From the NCBI GenBank assembly GCA_035284865.1, contig JAYKHL010000037.1, forward strand, positions 15,412 through 79,411: DNA of 64,000 nt, in the 5' to 3' direction. The notes under the pieces are model-generated. The model ran no database searches. It had not been told where the DNA came from and saw nothing but the letters and a program-made list of their open reading frames with translations. Positions 1 to 7,540 of the stretch are shown piece by piece. The position numbers and the translations under genes are program-made. Source of the stretch: JAYKHL01 sp035284865. Lineage in GTDB: Bacteria; Cyanobacteriota; Sericytochromatia; S15B-MN24; JAQBPE01. Within the stretch, counting starts at the first letter, position 1. The number at the start of each line of letters is the position of its first letter.

Positions 1-266
1 AGCCGACCCATCTCGCCCGCCTTGTGCCGCACGACGATCTTCGCGGCCTCGAGTTGCTTGGCCGTCTCCTGCGCCTGGGCCTTCAGCCGCTCCTCTCGGC
101 GCTGCTCCGCCTTCTTGCGCTCCTCGAGCTGCTTGAGGGCAGCCGGGGTCGCCTCGGCGGCGAGCTGGCGAGGGAACAGGAAATTCCGCGCGTAGCCCTC
201 CGAGACATCGACGAGGGCACCTGCCTTGCCGAGTTCCTTCACGTCCTTGTTCAAGATGACCTTCAC
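1..266 (-). CDS. rplI: 50S ribosomal protein L9, C-terminally truncated by window edge
   Basis: Component of the large ribosomal subunit that binds 23S rRNA near the L1 stalk. The minus strand reads from a GTG at 266 into the classic L9 start (VKVILNKDVKELGKAG, then EGYARNFLFPRQLA), followed by a charged connecting helix rich in K, E, Q and R. A GGAGG ribosome-binding site lies about 9 bases upstream of the GTG. Only about 88 residues are present; the C-terminal domain lies beyond base 1. A TATAAT box on the minus strand at 315-310 is a plausible promoter. The N-terminal signature makes the identification secure. Confidence 0.95.
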   Translation of the reverse strand, partial: MKVILNKDVKELGKAGALVDVSEGYARNFLFPRQLAAEATPAALKQLEERKKAEQRREERLKAQAQETAKQLEAAKIVVRHKAGEMGR

Positions 267-309
267 GGGCTGCTTCCCTCCAACACGGTTCCGGGCAACG
301 GGCGGCCCG

Positions 310-315
310 ATTATA
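310..315 (-). promoter_or_regulatory. -10 box upstream of rplI
   Basis: The minus strand reads GGTGGTATAATCGGG, a perfect TATAAT in the G-rich context seen repeatedly in this window, 44 bases upstream of the rplI GTG. No convincing -35 hexamer is seen. Confidence 0.5.
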
Positions 316-391
316 CCACCCGCTCCACGCCGGCCTCGTCGCAGGCGTCCCCCTGATGCGGTAGGCTGGGTGCCACGAAGGAGGGTCTCCG

Positions 392-580
392 ATGCTGACC
401 ACCGTCACCACCCTGTTGATTGTCTCGACCCTGGTCCAGGCGGCCAGGAACCGCCGCCAGTGGGAAGCTTACCAGGCGGGCAAGCTCACGCGCGGCCAGA
501 TGGTGAATCGCATCACCACCACCGTGCTGCTGGCCGTCGGGAGCCTCGGCCTGGTCGTGTTGAAGCTACTGGGGTTGTGA
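392..580 (+). CDS. Small single-pass membrane protein, unknown function
   Basis: A 62-residue protein with hydrophobic segments at both ends (about residues 3-17 and 43-62) and a basic, Arg/Gln-rich middle. The start is well supported by AAGGAGG at the ideal distance from the ATG. No family is recognised. It converges with the lipoprotein gene on the other strand and their 3' ends overlap by 15 bases. Confidence 0.6.
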   Translation: MLTTVTTLLIVSTLVQAARNRRQWEAYQAGKLTRGQMVNRITTTVLLAVGSLGLVVLKLLGL

Positions 581-1120
581 CGGGAGCGCCGCATCGGCGA
601 AGGTGAAGCCGAGCCCGCCGTCCTGGTTGGCGATCTGGATCTCGAGCCGCCGCTCGGTGAACAAGAACTTCTCGGCGGTCCAGAAGTTGCTCGTGCTGGC
701 CTGACCCCGGATCCGGTAGACCTCGGCTGCTCGCTCCTCACCTTGCTCTCCCTGGAACTTGCCGTCCGCGTTGACATCATTCCAGGCCAGCACCACGTAG
801 GTGCCCTCCGCGGTGTCAGGGCCTGGCGTGATGTTCAGGGAGAAGGTGTTGTTGCTGGGCACCTCGACGCGGTCGAACTCGACCGTGCGTGGCTGCGTGA
901 GGTTGAAGTCCAGCTTGCCCCTGGAGACCCCCTCGTTGGGCACCTCGATCCAGGCCAGGTAGCCGACGCGCGCTGACGCAGGCGCGTTCTTCAGGGTGCC
1001 GGACGTGGCGATGGGCCGCAGCACGCGTTGCGCCAGGAACCCCATGGTCAAGGCACCCGCGTTACATCCAGTGAGCAGCAGCGAGGTCGCGAGCACCAGA
1101 ACGGCCGGTTTCAGAAGCAA
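566..1120 (-). CDS. Hypothetical lipoprotein
   Basis: A predicted secreted lipoprotein of about 184 residues. A TTG at 1120, preceded by AAAGGG, gives a signal peptide ending in the lipobox LLTGC. Earlier in-frame starts up to 1237 would add a non-signal-like N-terminus. The mature part is beta-rich and contains an acidic calcium-loop-like stretch (NDVNADGKF), a pattern seen in extracellular beta-sandwich proteins. No defined family is recognised. It lies downstream of, and in the same direction as, another lipoprotein gene (1257-2819), with a GC-rich inverted repeat between them. Confidence 0.65.
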   Translation of the reverse strand: MLLKPAVLVLATSLLLTGCNAGALTMGFLAQRVLRPIATSGTLKNAPASARVGYLAWIEVPNEGVSRGKLDFNLTQPRTVEFDRVEVPSNNTFSLNITPGPDTAEGTYVVLAWNDVNADGKFQGEQGEERAAEVYRIRGQASTSNFWTAEKFLFTERRLEIQIANQDGGLGFTFADAALPSQPQ

Positions 1121-1208
1121 GGGAATGCCACCCTTTCTCAACAAGAGGCGAGGCCCGAGGCGCCCCCAGCGTACCACGGCGTGGAGGGCGGTGGGTGTGA
1201 CGGGAAAG

Positions 1209-1235
1209 GGCCCCCTCCCGGTCGGGAGCGGGGCC
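1209..1235. terminator. GC-rich inverted repeat between two lipoprotein genes
   Basis: The arms GGCCCC..TCCC and GGGA..GGGGCC can fold into a stable hairpin just downstream of the 1257-2819 gene on the minus strand. No T-tract follows, so it may be a weak terminator or a 3'-end protecting structure. Confidence 0.3.
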
Positions 1236-1256
1236 ACGACGTTCCCGAGGCGGGCC

Positions 1257-2819
1257 TCAGAACGGGGCCGCGGGGTTGGCCCCCGGCACCGCCACGCCGC
1301 CGGGACCGTAGGTCATCGGGACGGCGGAGGCTCCGGCCGCGCCAGTCCCCCCCGTGTTGTTGATGCCGCGCCAGTCGAAGGTGCGATGCAGGATCGCTCC
1401 CCCCTCGCCGACCACAAAGCCCTCGCCCTGGGGCAGCAAATCGATCGCGTAAAACGCCCCGCTGATGTTGCCCGAGAAGAAGTTGCTGTCGGGCTTGAGC
1501 ACGCCGTTGACGTTGGCGAGCAGGTTCCCGAACACCGACCGGGGGTTGCGCTCGAAGGTCCAGTCGCGGCGACGCACCTGCCCCAACGCCCAGCCCTCGG
1601 TGCCCGAGATCATCTCGATGTCGTGGAGGGGCACCTGATCGAGGCCCTCGACGGAGGCATCGAAGCTGCCTTGCACCCAGCCGTCTCGCTTGGGCTCGTA
1701 TTGCAGGAAGATGCCCCGCGGGTTGATCAACAGGTTGTCTCGGATGCCGACGGCGTACCCCTGCGTCTCGCTGATCATTTTGACGGCCGTCAGCTCCTGG
1801 CTGTCGGTCAGAGAGACGGTGCCACGGTTGTCCCACATGTTCTTCTTGACCCAGCTGCCATCCTGGTACTTGAGGATGAGCGGCATCGTCGAGACTCCCC
1901 CCGCCTTGCCCACGGCCCAGCCGCTCCGGGCGGACAGCATGTGGACGTCGTTCAGCCGCCCCCCGGCCGGGGAAGCAGCCTGCTTCCAGCTCGCACCGTC
2001 CCAGTGCAGCAGCAGGGCGTCCCCTCGGGACTCTCCCACGGCCCAGGCATCCCGCTCGTTCAGGACGCTGATCGCATGCAGGGCTCCCTCCGAGACGGGA
2101 AGCGACACGGGCTGCCAGGCCTGGCCGTTCCAGCGTGCTGCGAAGGGCATCCGACCGCCGGCCCGGTGGCCGACGAGCCAGCCGGTGACGCTGTTCGCGA
2201 AGCCGATGCCGCGGATCGTCGCGTCGCCCTGCCGGAAGGAGGGTTCAGGCCGCCAGGCGCCGTTGACATGATGCAGGAGGGTGCCGCCTTCACCCCCGGC
2301 CCAGGCCTCGAAGCGGCTCACCATCTTCACCGCCCGCAGGTTGGCGCCCGTTGGAGAGAGGACCTGTTGCCAGGCGTAGCGGGCGGGCTCGACCCGCACG
2401 GTGGCCTCGGCGGCGAGGGCCCCGATCTGCGCCACCACCTTGACGGAGCCGGGCGCGGTCGGCATCAGGATGCCCTGCCGATCCACCTGGCCGACCTCCA
2501 GGTTGGACAGCGTCCACGTGACGAGGCGGGGGTCGTTGTAGACCTTGTTGTCGGAGCCCTTGATCACGATCTGGAAGTTCAACGACTGCCCGACGCGGGC
2601 CACGGCCTGCCCGGGCTCGAGCTGAAGCCCCCGGGCCTCGACGCCGGGCGGGAGCACCGGCATCGCCTCCTGCCGGATGAGCCGCGAGCCCCCCGTGTAG
2701 TCGGTGGTGTAGGGCGTCACCGGCAGCGGCTGGTACCCTGGCGCGTAGCCGCACGCGGTGACGGCCAGGCCGGCAATCAGCGATGCAGCGTGCTGCAGAG
2801 AGAGCTTGGACGTCATCAC
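1257..2819 (-). CDS. Lipoprotein with Ig-like domain and Ycf48/BNR-like propeller repeats
   Basis: A 520-residue surface or periplasmic lipoprotein. The signal peptide ends at LAVTACGY (lipobox Cys about residue 23). Residues about 70-145 resemble a bacterial Ig-like (Big_2-type) fold (QSLNFQIVIKGSDNKVYND, then TAPGSVKVVAQIG). From about 150 to 480 there are repeated motifs of the form W.V....G..L.W.G..W with DAWAVGE, SGWAVGK and EGWALGQ, typical of Ycf48/BNR-type beta-propeller blades. The C-terminus is Gly/Ala/Pro-rich. Ligand and role are unknown. The ATG start directly precedes the signal peptide. Confidence 0.75.
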   Translation of the reverse strand: MMTSKLSLQHAASLIAGLAVTACGYAPGYQPLPVTPYTTDYTGGSRLIRQEAMPVLPPGVEARGLQLEPGQAVARVGQSLNFQIVIKGSDNKVYNDPRLVTWTLSNLEVGQVDRQGILMPTAPGSVKVVAQIGALAAEATVRVEPARYAWQQVLSPTGANLRAVKMVSRFEAWAGGEGGTLLHHVNGAWRPEPSFRQGDATIRGIGFANSVTGWLVGHRAGGRMPFAARWNGQAWQPVSLPVSEGALHAISVLNERDAWAVGESRGDALLLHWDGASWKQAASPAGGRLNDVHMLSARSGWAVGKAGGVSTMPLILKYQDGSWVKKNMWDNRGTVSLTDSQELTAVKMISETQGYAVGIRDNLLINPRGIFLQYEPKRDGWVQGSFDASVEGLDQVPLHDIEMISGTEGWALGQVRRRDWTFERNPRSVFGNLLANVNGVLKPDSNFFSGNISGAFYAIDLLPQGEGFVVGEGGAILHRTFDWRGINNTGGTGAAGASAVPMTYGPGGVAVPGANPAAPF

Positions 2820-3192
2820 CGTGCACCTCGGGGGGGGGCGTTAAAAAGCTGTGCGTGCCACCGAGGCTTATATGGGCCACCACCCCCTCAAGCTGACGTT
2901 AAGGTTTGAGAAACCGGGGCTTAATCGAGGTTCCGGCGCCGCGGCCCTGGCCCGAAGGCCGGCAGCCGTCCGTGCGGGTGATCACGAAGGCGCCCGGCCC
3001 CGGTCTTATTTTCTCTGCCCCTGGGGTATGATGTCCACAGCAAGTCGTGACATATGCCCTCGCCCGGAAGCGAGGTAAACAGGGGGCCTTCCAAGCCCCC
3101 GGTCGCGGCAAGAGGCCAGGGATGGATCCCTGGTCGTGCCTCGGTCCCGGTCGGCCCGCCAGGTCGTGCCGCACTCCGAAAGGACGGATCCC
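2820..3192. other. Intergenic region between divergent genes with hairpin-rich leader
   Basis: No gene is seen here. It holds the -10-like box of the plus-strand gene (3027-3032) and then a leader of about 150 bases with three successive perfect or near-perfect hairpins: CCTCGC/GCGAGG (about 3058-3076), GGGGGC/GCCCCC (about 3082-3100) and CCAGGGAT-GG-ATCCCTGG (about 3118-3135, itself enclosed by GGCA/TGCC). The arrangement looks like a structured 5' leader but matches no riboswitch consensus I know. Confidence 0.45.
3027..3032 (+). promoter_or_regulatory. -10 box (TATGAT) of the FliD-like gene
   Basis: TGGGGTATGATG is an extended-type -10 box, about 160 bases upstream of the start at 3193. 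It matches the G-rich -10 context found before many genes in this window. Confidence 0.45.
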
Positions 3193-4689
3193 ATGCAAGT
3201 GAACCCCGTGTCGGCCTCGCAGCGACCCCAGGCCCCGGAACCGGCGCAGGCCCCCCGTGCGGCGCAACCGCCCGAGCAGCCAACCTCGGGGGCTCAGCCC
3301 GTCGCGCGACCAACCCTTGCCACCGGGCCGTCATCTGCGTTTGCCCAGCGCCTGGACGAGGCCCTTCGCGCCGTGCGGACGCGCCTGGATGAATCCGGCC
3401 TGAACGCCGGCCTGAGCTTCAGGGCCCCCGTTTATGAGGCGCGAAGCGACGTCCTGCGCATCCAGCCTGTCGATGCCGCGCCCCCGGAACGCCGTCCGAC
3501 CCCGATCGAGCCGGCCGACCAGTCAGCCCTGGAGGACGCGGGGGAGGCAGGGTCTCGGCCCCTGGCCGAGCCCGCGCCGGCCCCACCGAGCGTGAACCGC
3601 ACGGCCCCCGCCTCGGGGGGGGGCCGGCCCGCCGCCCCGGCTCCGGCCTTCGATCGGACCGAGGTGGCACCGGGCCCACCGGAGCCCGCGCCGGCCAACC
3701 CGGCCGCCGACCCGGCCAGGCAGCTCGGGGATGCCACCCTCGGCTCGCTGGCCGGAGCCACCGCGCTACAGGCCGCCGCGGGGCGCTTTCAGATCGACGT
3801 CAACGGACAGGCCCAGACCTTCCGGGTCGACCAGCCGCTGAGCGACCTGGTGTCGCGGCTCTCGGGTCCCGCCAGCGGAACCCAGGCCTCGCTGGACCCA
3901 CGCGGCCAGCTGGTGGTGCAGAGCACCACCGGGGAGGAGCTCTCGATCTCGGATCGGCGAGGCAACCTGTCAGGAGGGCTGGGCATCGAGGTCACCCCCT
4001 CGGAGAACACGAATGCCACCCTGACCCGGGACCTCCAAGATTTCGCGGGGGGCATCAACCGGGCGATCAACCTGATCGAGAGCGAGCTCGGCCAGACCGC
4101 CGAGACGGAGCTGCAGGCCGTGCTGCGGGACCTGGAGGCGGCCCTGAGCAGCCTCTTCACCCCCTCCGGCGATGGGAGCCTGCAGGGGCTCGGCGACCTC
4201 GGATTCAGCCGGGCTGGGGGCGAGGTCATGGTGGACCGGAGCCGCCTCCAGGACCTCGTCGCCTCGCGCACCGACGAGGTCAACCAGGTGGTCACGGCGG
4301 TGCGGGGCAGCGCCCAGCCGGTCCTCCAGGGCGGGGAGCGCGTCGCTCAGGCCATTGACAGCTCGCTGCCCGATGCCCGCCGAGCCACCCAGGAGGTCCG
4401 GGTGCGGCTGGAAGTCGCCCGGCTGCAGGTGCGCCAGCAAACCCTGACCCTGGACCGGATGGCAGCCGAGGGGCTTCGCCAGCGCGTCGCGCAGCAGTCC
4501 GAAGCCCTGGGGCGGATCGCGGAGGCGCTGGTGTCGCAGGTTCCCAGCGGCCTCCCCGACCCGTCGGAGCAGGCCGTCGACTTCGCCCGCGGCCTCCCCG
4601 AGACCCGCCCGCGGCAGCGCCCCGCGGCCGCCTACCGGCTGCCCGTCCCCAACGTGTTTCGAGGCTCCGTGATGGGCAGCGGTGCTTGA
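3193..4689 (+). CDS. FliD-like (flagellar hook-associated protein 2-like) protein
   Basis: A protein of 498 residues. The ATG at 3193 follows AAAGGA; upstream in-frame starts fall inside the structured leader. The first 180 or so residues are Pro/Ala-rich and disordered. About residues 195-255 resemble a flagellin hook IN motif (GRFQIDVNGQAQTFRV, DPRGQLVVQS, SISDRRGN, GLGIEV). About 325-365 resemble the FliD C-terminal motif (LGDLGFSRAGGEVMVDRSRL, then DEVNQVV), followed by a helical tail. It lacks the usual FliD N-terminus, which is present in the gene at 54908. It could be a cap variant, a chaperone-like paralogue or a non-flagellar adhesin; the function is inferred. Confidence 0.6.
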   Translation: MQVNPVSASQRPQAPEPAQAPRAAQPPEQPTSGAQPVARPTLATGPSSAFAQRLDEALRAVRTRLDESGLNAGLSFRAPVYEARSDVLRIQPVDAAPPERRPTPIEPADQSALEDAGEAGSRPLAEPAPAPPSVNRTAPASGGGRPAAPAPAFDRTEVAPGPPEPAPANPAADPARQLGDATLGSLAGATALQAAAGRFQIDVNGQAQTFRVDQPLSDLVSRLSGPASGTQASLDPRGQLVVQSTTGEELSISDRRGNLSGGLGIEVTPSENTNATLTRDLQDFAGGINRAINLIESELGQTAETELQAVLRDLEAALSSLFTPSGDGSLQGLGDLGFSRAGGEVMVDRSRLQDLVASRTDEVNQVVTAVRGSAQPVLQGGERVAQAIDSSLPDARRATQEVRVRLEVARLQVRQQTLTLDRMAAEGLRQRVAQQSEALGRIAEALVSQVPSGLPDPSEQAVDFARGLPETRPRQRPAAAYRLPVPNVFRGSVMGSGA

Positions 4690-4713
4690 GGCCTGGGTGC
4701 GCTTGGGTATGAT
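4686..4713 (+). promoter_or_regulatory. Promoter of the small peptide gene (TTGAGG-N16-TATGAT)
   Basis: A -35-like TTGAGG (4686-4691) and a -10 TATGAT (4708-4713) are separated by 16 bases. The ATG of the peptide gene begins 6 bases after the -10 box, so the transcript would start at or next to the start codon. This implies a leaderless mRNA. Confidence 0.5.
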
Positions 4714-4719
4714 GAGGCC

Positions 4720-4878
4720 ATGAACGCACCTGATCGGCATCCCGACGTCCCCCCTGCCCGGAAGCCCTACGAAAAGCCCCGCCTCGAGTCCCACCGGGTC
4801 TTCGAGGTCTCGCTGTCGTGCATCAAGATCCCGGGCTCACCCGCCTGCGCGTTCAACGTTGCCCGGACGCGGAGTTGA
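4720..4878 (+). CDS. Small peptide with YxxPxL leader motif, candidate RiPP precursor
   Basis: A 52-residue reading frame from ATG 4720 to TGA 4878. The N-terminal half holds KPYEKPRLESHRVFE (residues 15-29), which matches the YxxPxL..x.F leader motif bound by PqqD-type recognition elements in lasso and related peptide systems. The C-terminal half (SLSCIKIPGSPACAFN, residues 31-46) has two Cys eight residues apart and several Ser, a plausible core. It sits directly before an HprK-like kinase and a PqqD-like gene and has its own promoter. The canonical lasso core (Gly1, Asp/Glu 7-9, Thr at -2) is absent. The precursor role is inferred from motif plus context. Confidence 0.6.
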   Translation: MNAPDRHPDVPPARKPYEKPRLESHRVFEVSLSCIKIPGSPACAFNVARTRS

Positions 4879-4898
4879 GTGGGAGCTCCACAACCCGC

Positions 4899-5723
4899 GT
4901 GGTGACGGTCGCGCGGGTGAAGGTTCGCTTGACCCTGCCCGGGCCCTCCTGGTGGCCGCCCGTGCAGGCCCGCCTGGGGACGTTCGTCGGGGACGATGAC
5001 GGCGCCCCCGCCACCTGTCACCTGGACGTCGCGCTGGCCCCCGGGGGGCCCGTGCTGCCGCCGGGGGAGCCAACCCTGACCCAGGATCAGGCCGGGACCC
5101 ACCTGGCGTTCGACCAGTTTCGCGGCGTCGTATCGCCGGATGGCCGGGCCCTGCTGTCCGTGAGCGAACAGGGGCCTGCCGCGCAGGATGAGACCTACGT
5201 CATGGCCGTGGACAGCCTCCTTCGCATCCAGCTGGCCCAGGCGCTGGCTCAGGCGGACGGCATCCTGATGCACGCCGCCGGCATCGTGGGGCCAGCCCGT
5301 CGAGGCGCGGTCTTCTTCGGACCCTCCGGCAGCGGCAAGACGACCATGTGCCGGCTGTCGGCCAGGCACTTCCCGATCCTGTGCGACGAGGTGGTTGCCA
5401 TCAGGCTCCACGCGGGCAGGCCAGTCCTCTACGGCACCCCGTTTGCAGGAGCCTGGGGGCGAAGCCTCGCGGACGCCTGTCCGCTGGCCGGGCTGTTCCG
5501 GCTGCGCCACGCGCGGGAAACGTCGCTCGTGGCCGTTCCGCCGGCCCGCGCCGTTCGCGAAATCCTGGAATCCACCGTATATTACGATCGGACCAGCGGC
5601 GGCCTCGCGCGAGCGCTCACGCTGGTCAGCGCCCTCGTGACGACCGTGCCGGTGACCGAGCTGGCCTTCGAACCCAAGGAGGAAGTGTGGCAGACCCTCT
5701 CGGCGCACCGCTGGGCGCCCTGA
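4899..5723 (+). CDS. HprK-like P-loop kinase
   Basis: About 274 residues. It resembles HPr-kinase-like proteins encoded with PqqD-type genes in peptide clusters, where known members phosphorylate a Ser of the precursor. The second half holds LMHAAGIV, the P-loop GPSGSGKTT, LCDEVVAI (acidic pair for Mg/ATP) and YGTPFAG, a typical order for the family. The N-terminal 120 residues are poorly conserved. The start is uncertain: GTG at 4899 (GGGAG upstream) or 4902 fits the family, while an ATG at 4818 would overlap the peptide gene. The downstream pqqD-like gene overlaps its 3' end by 37 bases, so they are probably co-translated. Confidence 0.75.
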   Translation: MVTVARVKVRLTLPGPSWWPPVQARLGTFVGDDDGAPATCHLDVALAPGGPVLPPGEPTLTQDQAGTHLAFDQFRGVVSPDGRALLSVSEQGPAAQDETYVMAVDSLLRIQLAQALAQADGILMHAAGIVGPARRGAVFFGPSGSGKTTMCRLSARHFPILCDEVVAIRLHAGRPVLYGTPFAGAWGRSLADACPLAGLFRLRHARETSLVAVPPARAVREILESTVYYDRTSGGLARALTLVSALVTTVPVTELAFEPKEEVWQTLSAHRWAP

Positions 5724-5995
5724 CGCCACCGCCCGCGCTGAACCCTCGGATCGCGGCACGGGTGGTGAACGGGGAGACCCTGATCCTCACCCCGCACGAC
5801 AGCGTTCTGCACACCCTGAACGGAGTGGCCACGCGGGTCTGGGAGTTGTTGCGAAAAGCCAGCACCCTCGGGGAGGTCGGCGCCACCCTGGCAGCAGAAT
5901 ACGAGGTGGCCCCCGACGAGGCCCTGGCAGACGTGGTGGACCTCGTGGCAGCCATGCAAGCGGCTGGCATCCTGGAGGGCCCCGACCAGGGCTAG
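5687..5995 (+). CDS. PqqD-like peptide-recognition protein
   Basis: A 102-residue PqqD-family (RRE-fold) protein. PqqD homologues bind the leader of a ribosomal peptide and present it to a modifying enzyme. Visible signatures are VLHTLNGVATRVWELL (strand, then helix 1), STLGEVGATLAAEYEV and DVVDLVAAMQAAGIL. The GTG start at 5687 follows AAGGAGG (5676-5682) and lies inside the kinase gene. With the YxxPxL peptide at 4720 and the kinase it completes a three-gene cassette. No cyclase, protease or radical SAM enzyme is seen nearby. Confidence 0.8.
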   Translation: MADPLGAPLGALTPPPALNPRIAARVVNGETLILTPHDSVLHTLNGVATRVWELLRKASTLGEVGATLAAEYEVAPDEALADVVDLVAAMQAAGILEGPDQG

Positions 5996-6020
5996 CGCAC
6001 CATTTCAAGCCCTGGGCCGG

Positions 6021-6157
6021 AGTGGATGGCGACGAGCGGGCGTCCAGGAGTTGGGAACGACGAGGGGGCGTGCCCAGCAGGCACGTGCCCAGAGGCGTGA
6101 GGCCATCCAAGAGCGCCAGACGAGCCCGCGGCTAGCTCGTGGCCGCGGCTTGATCGG
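6021..6157. repeat. Dispersed structured repeat, copy 1
   Basis: An element of about 137 bases sharing long conserved blocks with 62570-62698: GTGGATGGCGACG, GGCGTCCAGG, CGACGAGGG, GCGTGCC..GGCACGTG, GAGGCGTGA, CATCC, ACGAGCC and CTTGAT. A terminal stem GGATGG/CCATCC and an internal hairpin GCGTGCC/GGCACGT are kept in both copies although the loops differ. It lies between the stops of the pqqD-like gene and lexA. Confidence 0.6.
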
Positions 6158-6184
6158 CGCGCTGGTGCTGGTGACGTGAAAGGC

Positions 6185-6850
6185 TCAGAACTGCGCCCGT
6201 AGCAGCCCCACCACCTTGCCCTGGACCCGCACCCGGTCGACGTAAAGAGGCGCCATGGCGCAGTTGGCCGGTTGCAGACGGAATCGACCACCGGGCTCCC
6301 GGTAGAGCCGCTTCAGCGTCGCCTCACCGTCGTCGAGCAGGGCCACGACGATCTCTCCGTCCCGGGCCGTCTCCTGACGCTTGATGATCACGTAGTCACC
6401 ATCCGCGATGTGGTCCTCGATCATCGAGTCGCCCTTGACGCGAAGCACAAAGAGTTCGGGGCCATTGAAGCAGGCGTCGAGATCCAGGTACTCATCCGCC
6501 TCCGCGATCGCCTCGATGGGTCGCCCGGCCGCAATCCGCCCGACGATCGGCAGCCCCTTGGGGACCAGGCGGGCCTCAGGGGCCTCACCGGGTAGCCCTG
6601 CCAGAAGCTTGATGGCCCGGTTCTTCCCTCCCTCCCATTGGATGATGCCACGCCGCGCAAGCGCCGTCAGGTGGTAGTGAACCGTGGAGGTCGAGCGCAG
6701 GCCCAAGGCCGCGCAAATCTCCCGGATGGAAGGCGCGTAGCCGTTCTCCCGCACGTGCCTGACGATGAAGGCATGCACCTCGTCCTGGCGGCTCGCGCGC
6801 CCACCGGCCATGTCGGTCTCCGAAACCTCGGACGGATCGGGAGGGGACAT
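6185..6850 (-). CDS. lexA: LexA repressor
   Basis: SOS-response repressor of 221 residues. The N-terminal winged helix-turn-helix is at about 22-85 (GYAPSIREICAALGL, STVHYHLTAL). The self-cleavage site is Ala108-Gly109 (IAAGRP), with catalytic Ser142 in GDSM and Lys180 in ATLKRLY, all intact. The ATG at 6850 is preceded by AGGAG. A palindromic GAAC-N4-GTTC operator lies 42 bases upstream of the start codon, so autoregulation is expected. The N-terminal extension before the HTH (about 20 residues) is slightly longer than usual. Confidence 0.96.
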   Translation of the reverse strand: MSPPDPSEVSETDMAGGRASRQDEVHAFIVRHVRENGYAPSIREICAALGLRSTSTVHYHLTALARRGIIQWEGGKNRAIKLLAGLPGEAPEARLVPKGLPIVGRIAAGRPIEAIAEADEYLDLDACFNGPELFVLRVKGDSMIEDHIADGDYVIIKRQETARDGEIVVALLDDGEATLKRLYREPGGRFRLQPANCAMAPLYVDRVRVQGKVVGLLRAQF

Positions 6851-6891
6851 AACGGCTTCTCCTGGCAGCTGGCGGGACCTTCGAAAGCTTA

Positions 6892-6903
6892 GAACAATTG
6901 TTC
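6892..6903. promoter_or_regulatory. LexA operator (GAACAATTGTTC)
   Basis: A perfect 12-base palindrome of the Gram-positive-type SOS box form GAAC-N4-GTTC, 42 bases upstream of the lexA ATG. It is flanked by A (5') and C (3'). Confidence 0.8.
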
Positions 6904-6952
6904 CATAAAATCAAGGGCCGCGCAGAGGTGCCCCGGGAGGGCAGCCGTGGGG

Positions 6953-6958
6953 TACAAG
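6953..6958 (+). promoter_or_regulatory. -10-like box (TACAAG) before lipoprotein gene
   Basis: GTGGGGTACAAGG lies 34 bases upstream of the TTG at 6992 and matches the recurrent G-rich -10 context of this window. Confidence 0.35.
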
Positions 6959-6991
6959 GGGGTTGGCCCACGTCCCGAGGAGGAGACCCCT

Positions 6992-7540
6992 TTGAAGCGC
7001 GCCGCGATTGCCCTGGCCCTGGCCGCCTGCCTGGCGCCGGGTTGTGGCTGGTACACGAACCTTCCCGCCTCCGTGTATGTGGCCGCCGTGAAGCCGGGGA
7101 AGGTGACCTATGAGGCCCCGAACGCACAGGGCGTGCGGGAGGTCAAGACCGAGCCCCCCGTGGTCACCTTCCACACCGAGCCTGGCAGCATCGGCGTGAA
7201 CTTCGAGCTGTGCCGCGTGACCTACACGCCCGCCTCCAGCCTGCTGCCGAAGCAGGAGTTCGGCCTCAGCTTCCGCGTCGAGGCCGCCGGCTACCCCACG
7301 CAGCCCCGCACGGGGCGCATCGAACAGGGCCAGGTCGGGCAGTTCGTGGAGGTGGGCAAGGTGGAGGTAGAGGTGCCGGTGCTGACCCGCCACGTCGAGG
7401 CATACGGGCTGGACGCCTCCACCAACGCGCCGATGATCACGGCCGTCACGGAGTTCCTCGGCACCGACGACGCCACCTGGCAGGTCCCCCTCACGGCCCG
7501 CATTCCCATCTACTTCCTGGGGCAGCCAGGCAGCCGATGA
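6992..7540 (+). CDS. Hypothetical lipoprotein upstream of the Tad locus
   Basis: About 182 residues. A TTG at 6992, preceded by AGGAGG, starts a lipoprotein-like signal peptide ending LAPGC. The mature part is beta-rich with no recognised domain (VYVAAVKPGKVTYEAP, VTFHTEPGSIGVNFELC). Its stop overlaps the ATG of the following small pilin-like gene (ATGA at 7537-7540), so it is probably translated with the Tad operon and may be a TadD/RcpB-like accessory lipoprotein; this is inference. Confidence 0.65.
   Translation: MKRAAIALALAACLAPGCGWYTNLPASVYVAAVKPGKVTYEAPNAQGVREVKTEPPVVTFHTEPGSIGVNFELCRVTYTPASSLLPKQEFGLSFRVEAAGYPTQPRTGRIEQGQVGQFVEVGKVEVEVPVLTRHVEAYGLDASTNAPMITAVTEFLGTDDATWQVPLTARIPIYFLGQPGSR

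Noticed and set aside
996..2909. Long open frame on the plus strand opposite the Ycf48-like lipoprotein gene
   Set aside because: Antisense frame of a clear lipoprotein gene; composition is typical of GC-rich shadow frames and no domain is visible. The same applies to 14339-16522, 18816-21878, 26296-28155, 40295-44035 and 47568-49781 on the minus strand and 35467-38091 on the plus strand.
3033..3192. c-di-GMP (GEMM) or cobalamin riboswitch in the leader of the FliD-like gene
   Set aside because: Hairpins are clear but the conserved tetraloop receptor and GGCAAACC-type core of GEMM, and the cobalamin B12-box, are not found.
4720..5995. Classification of the small peptide as a lasso peptide
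   Set aside because: The leader fits, but there is no Gly at a core start with Asp/Glu 7-9 residues on, no Thr at -2, and no cyclase or protease genes are present.
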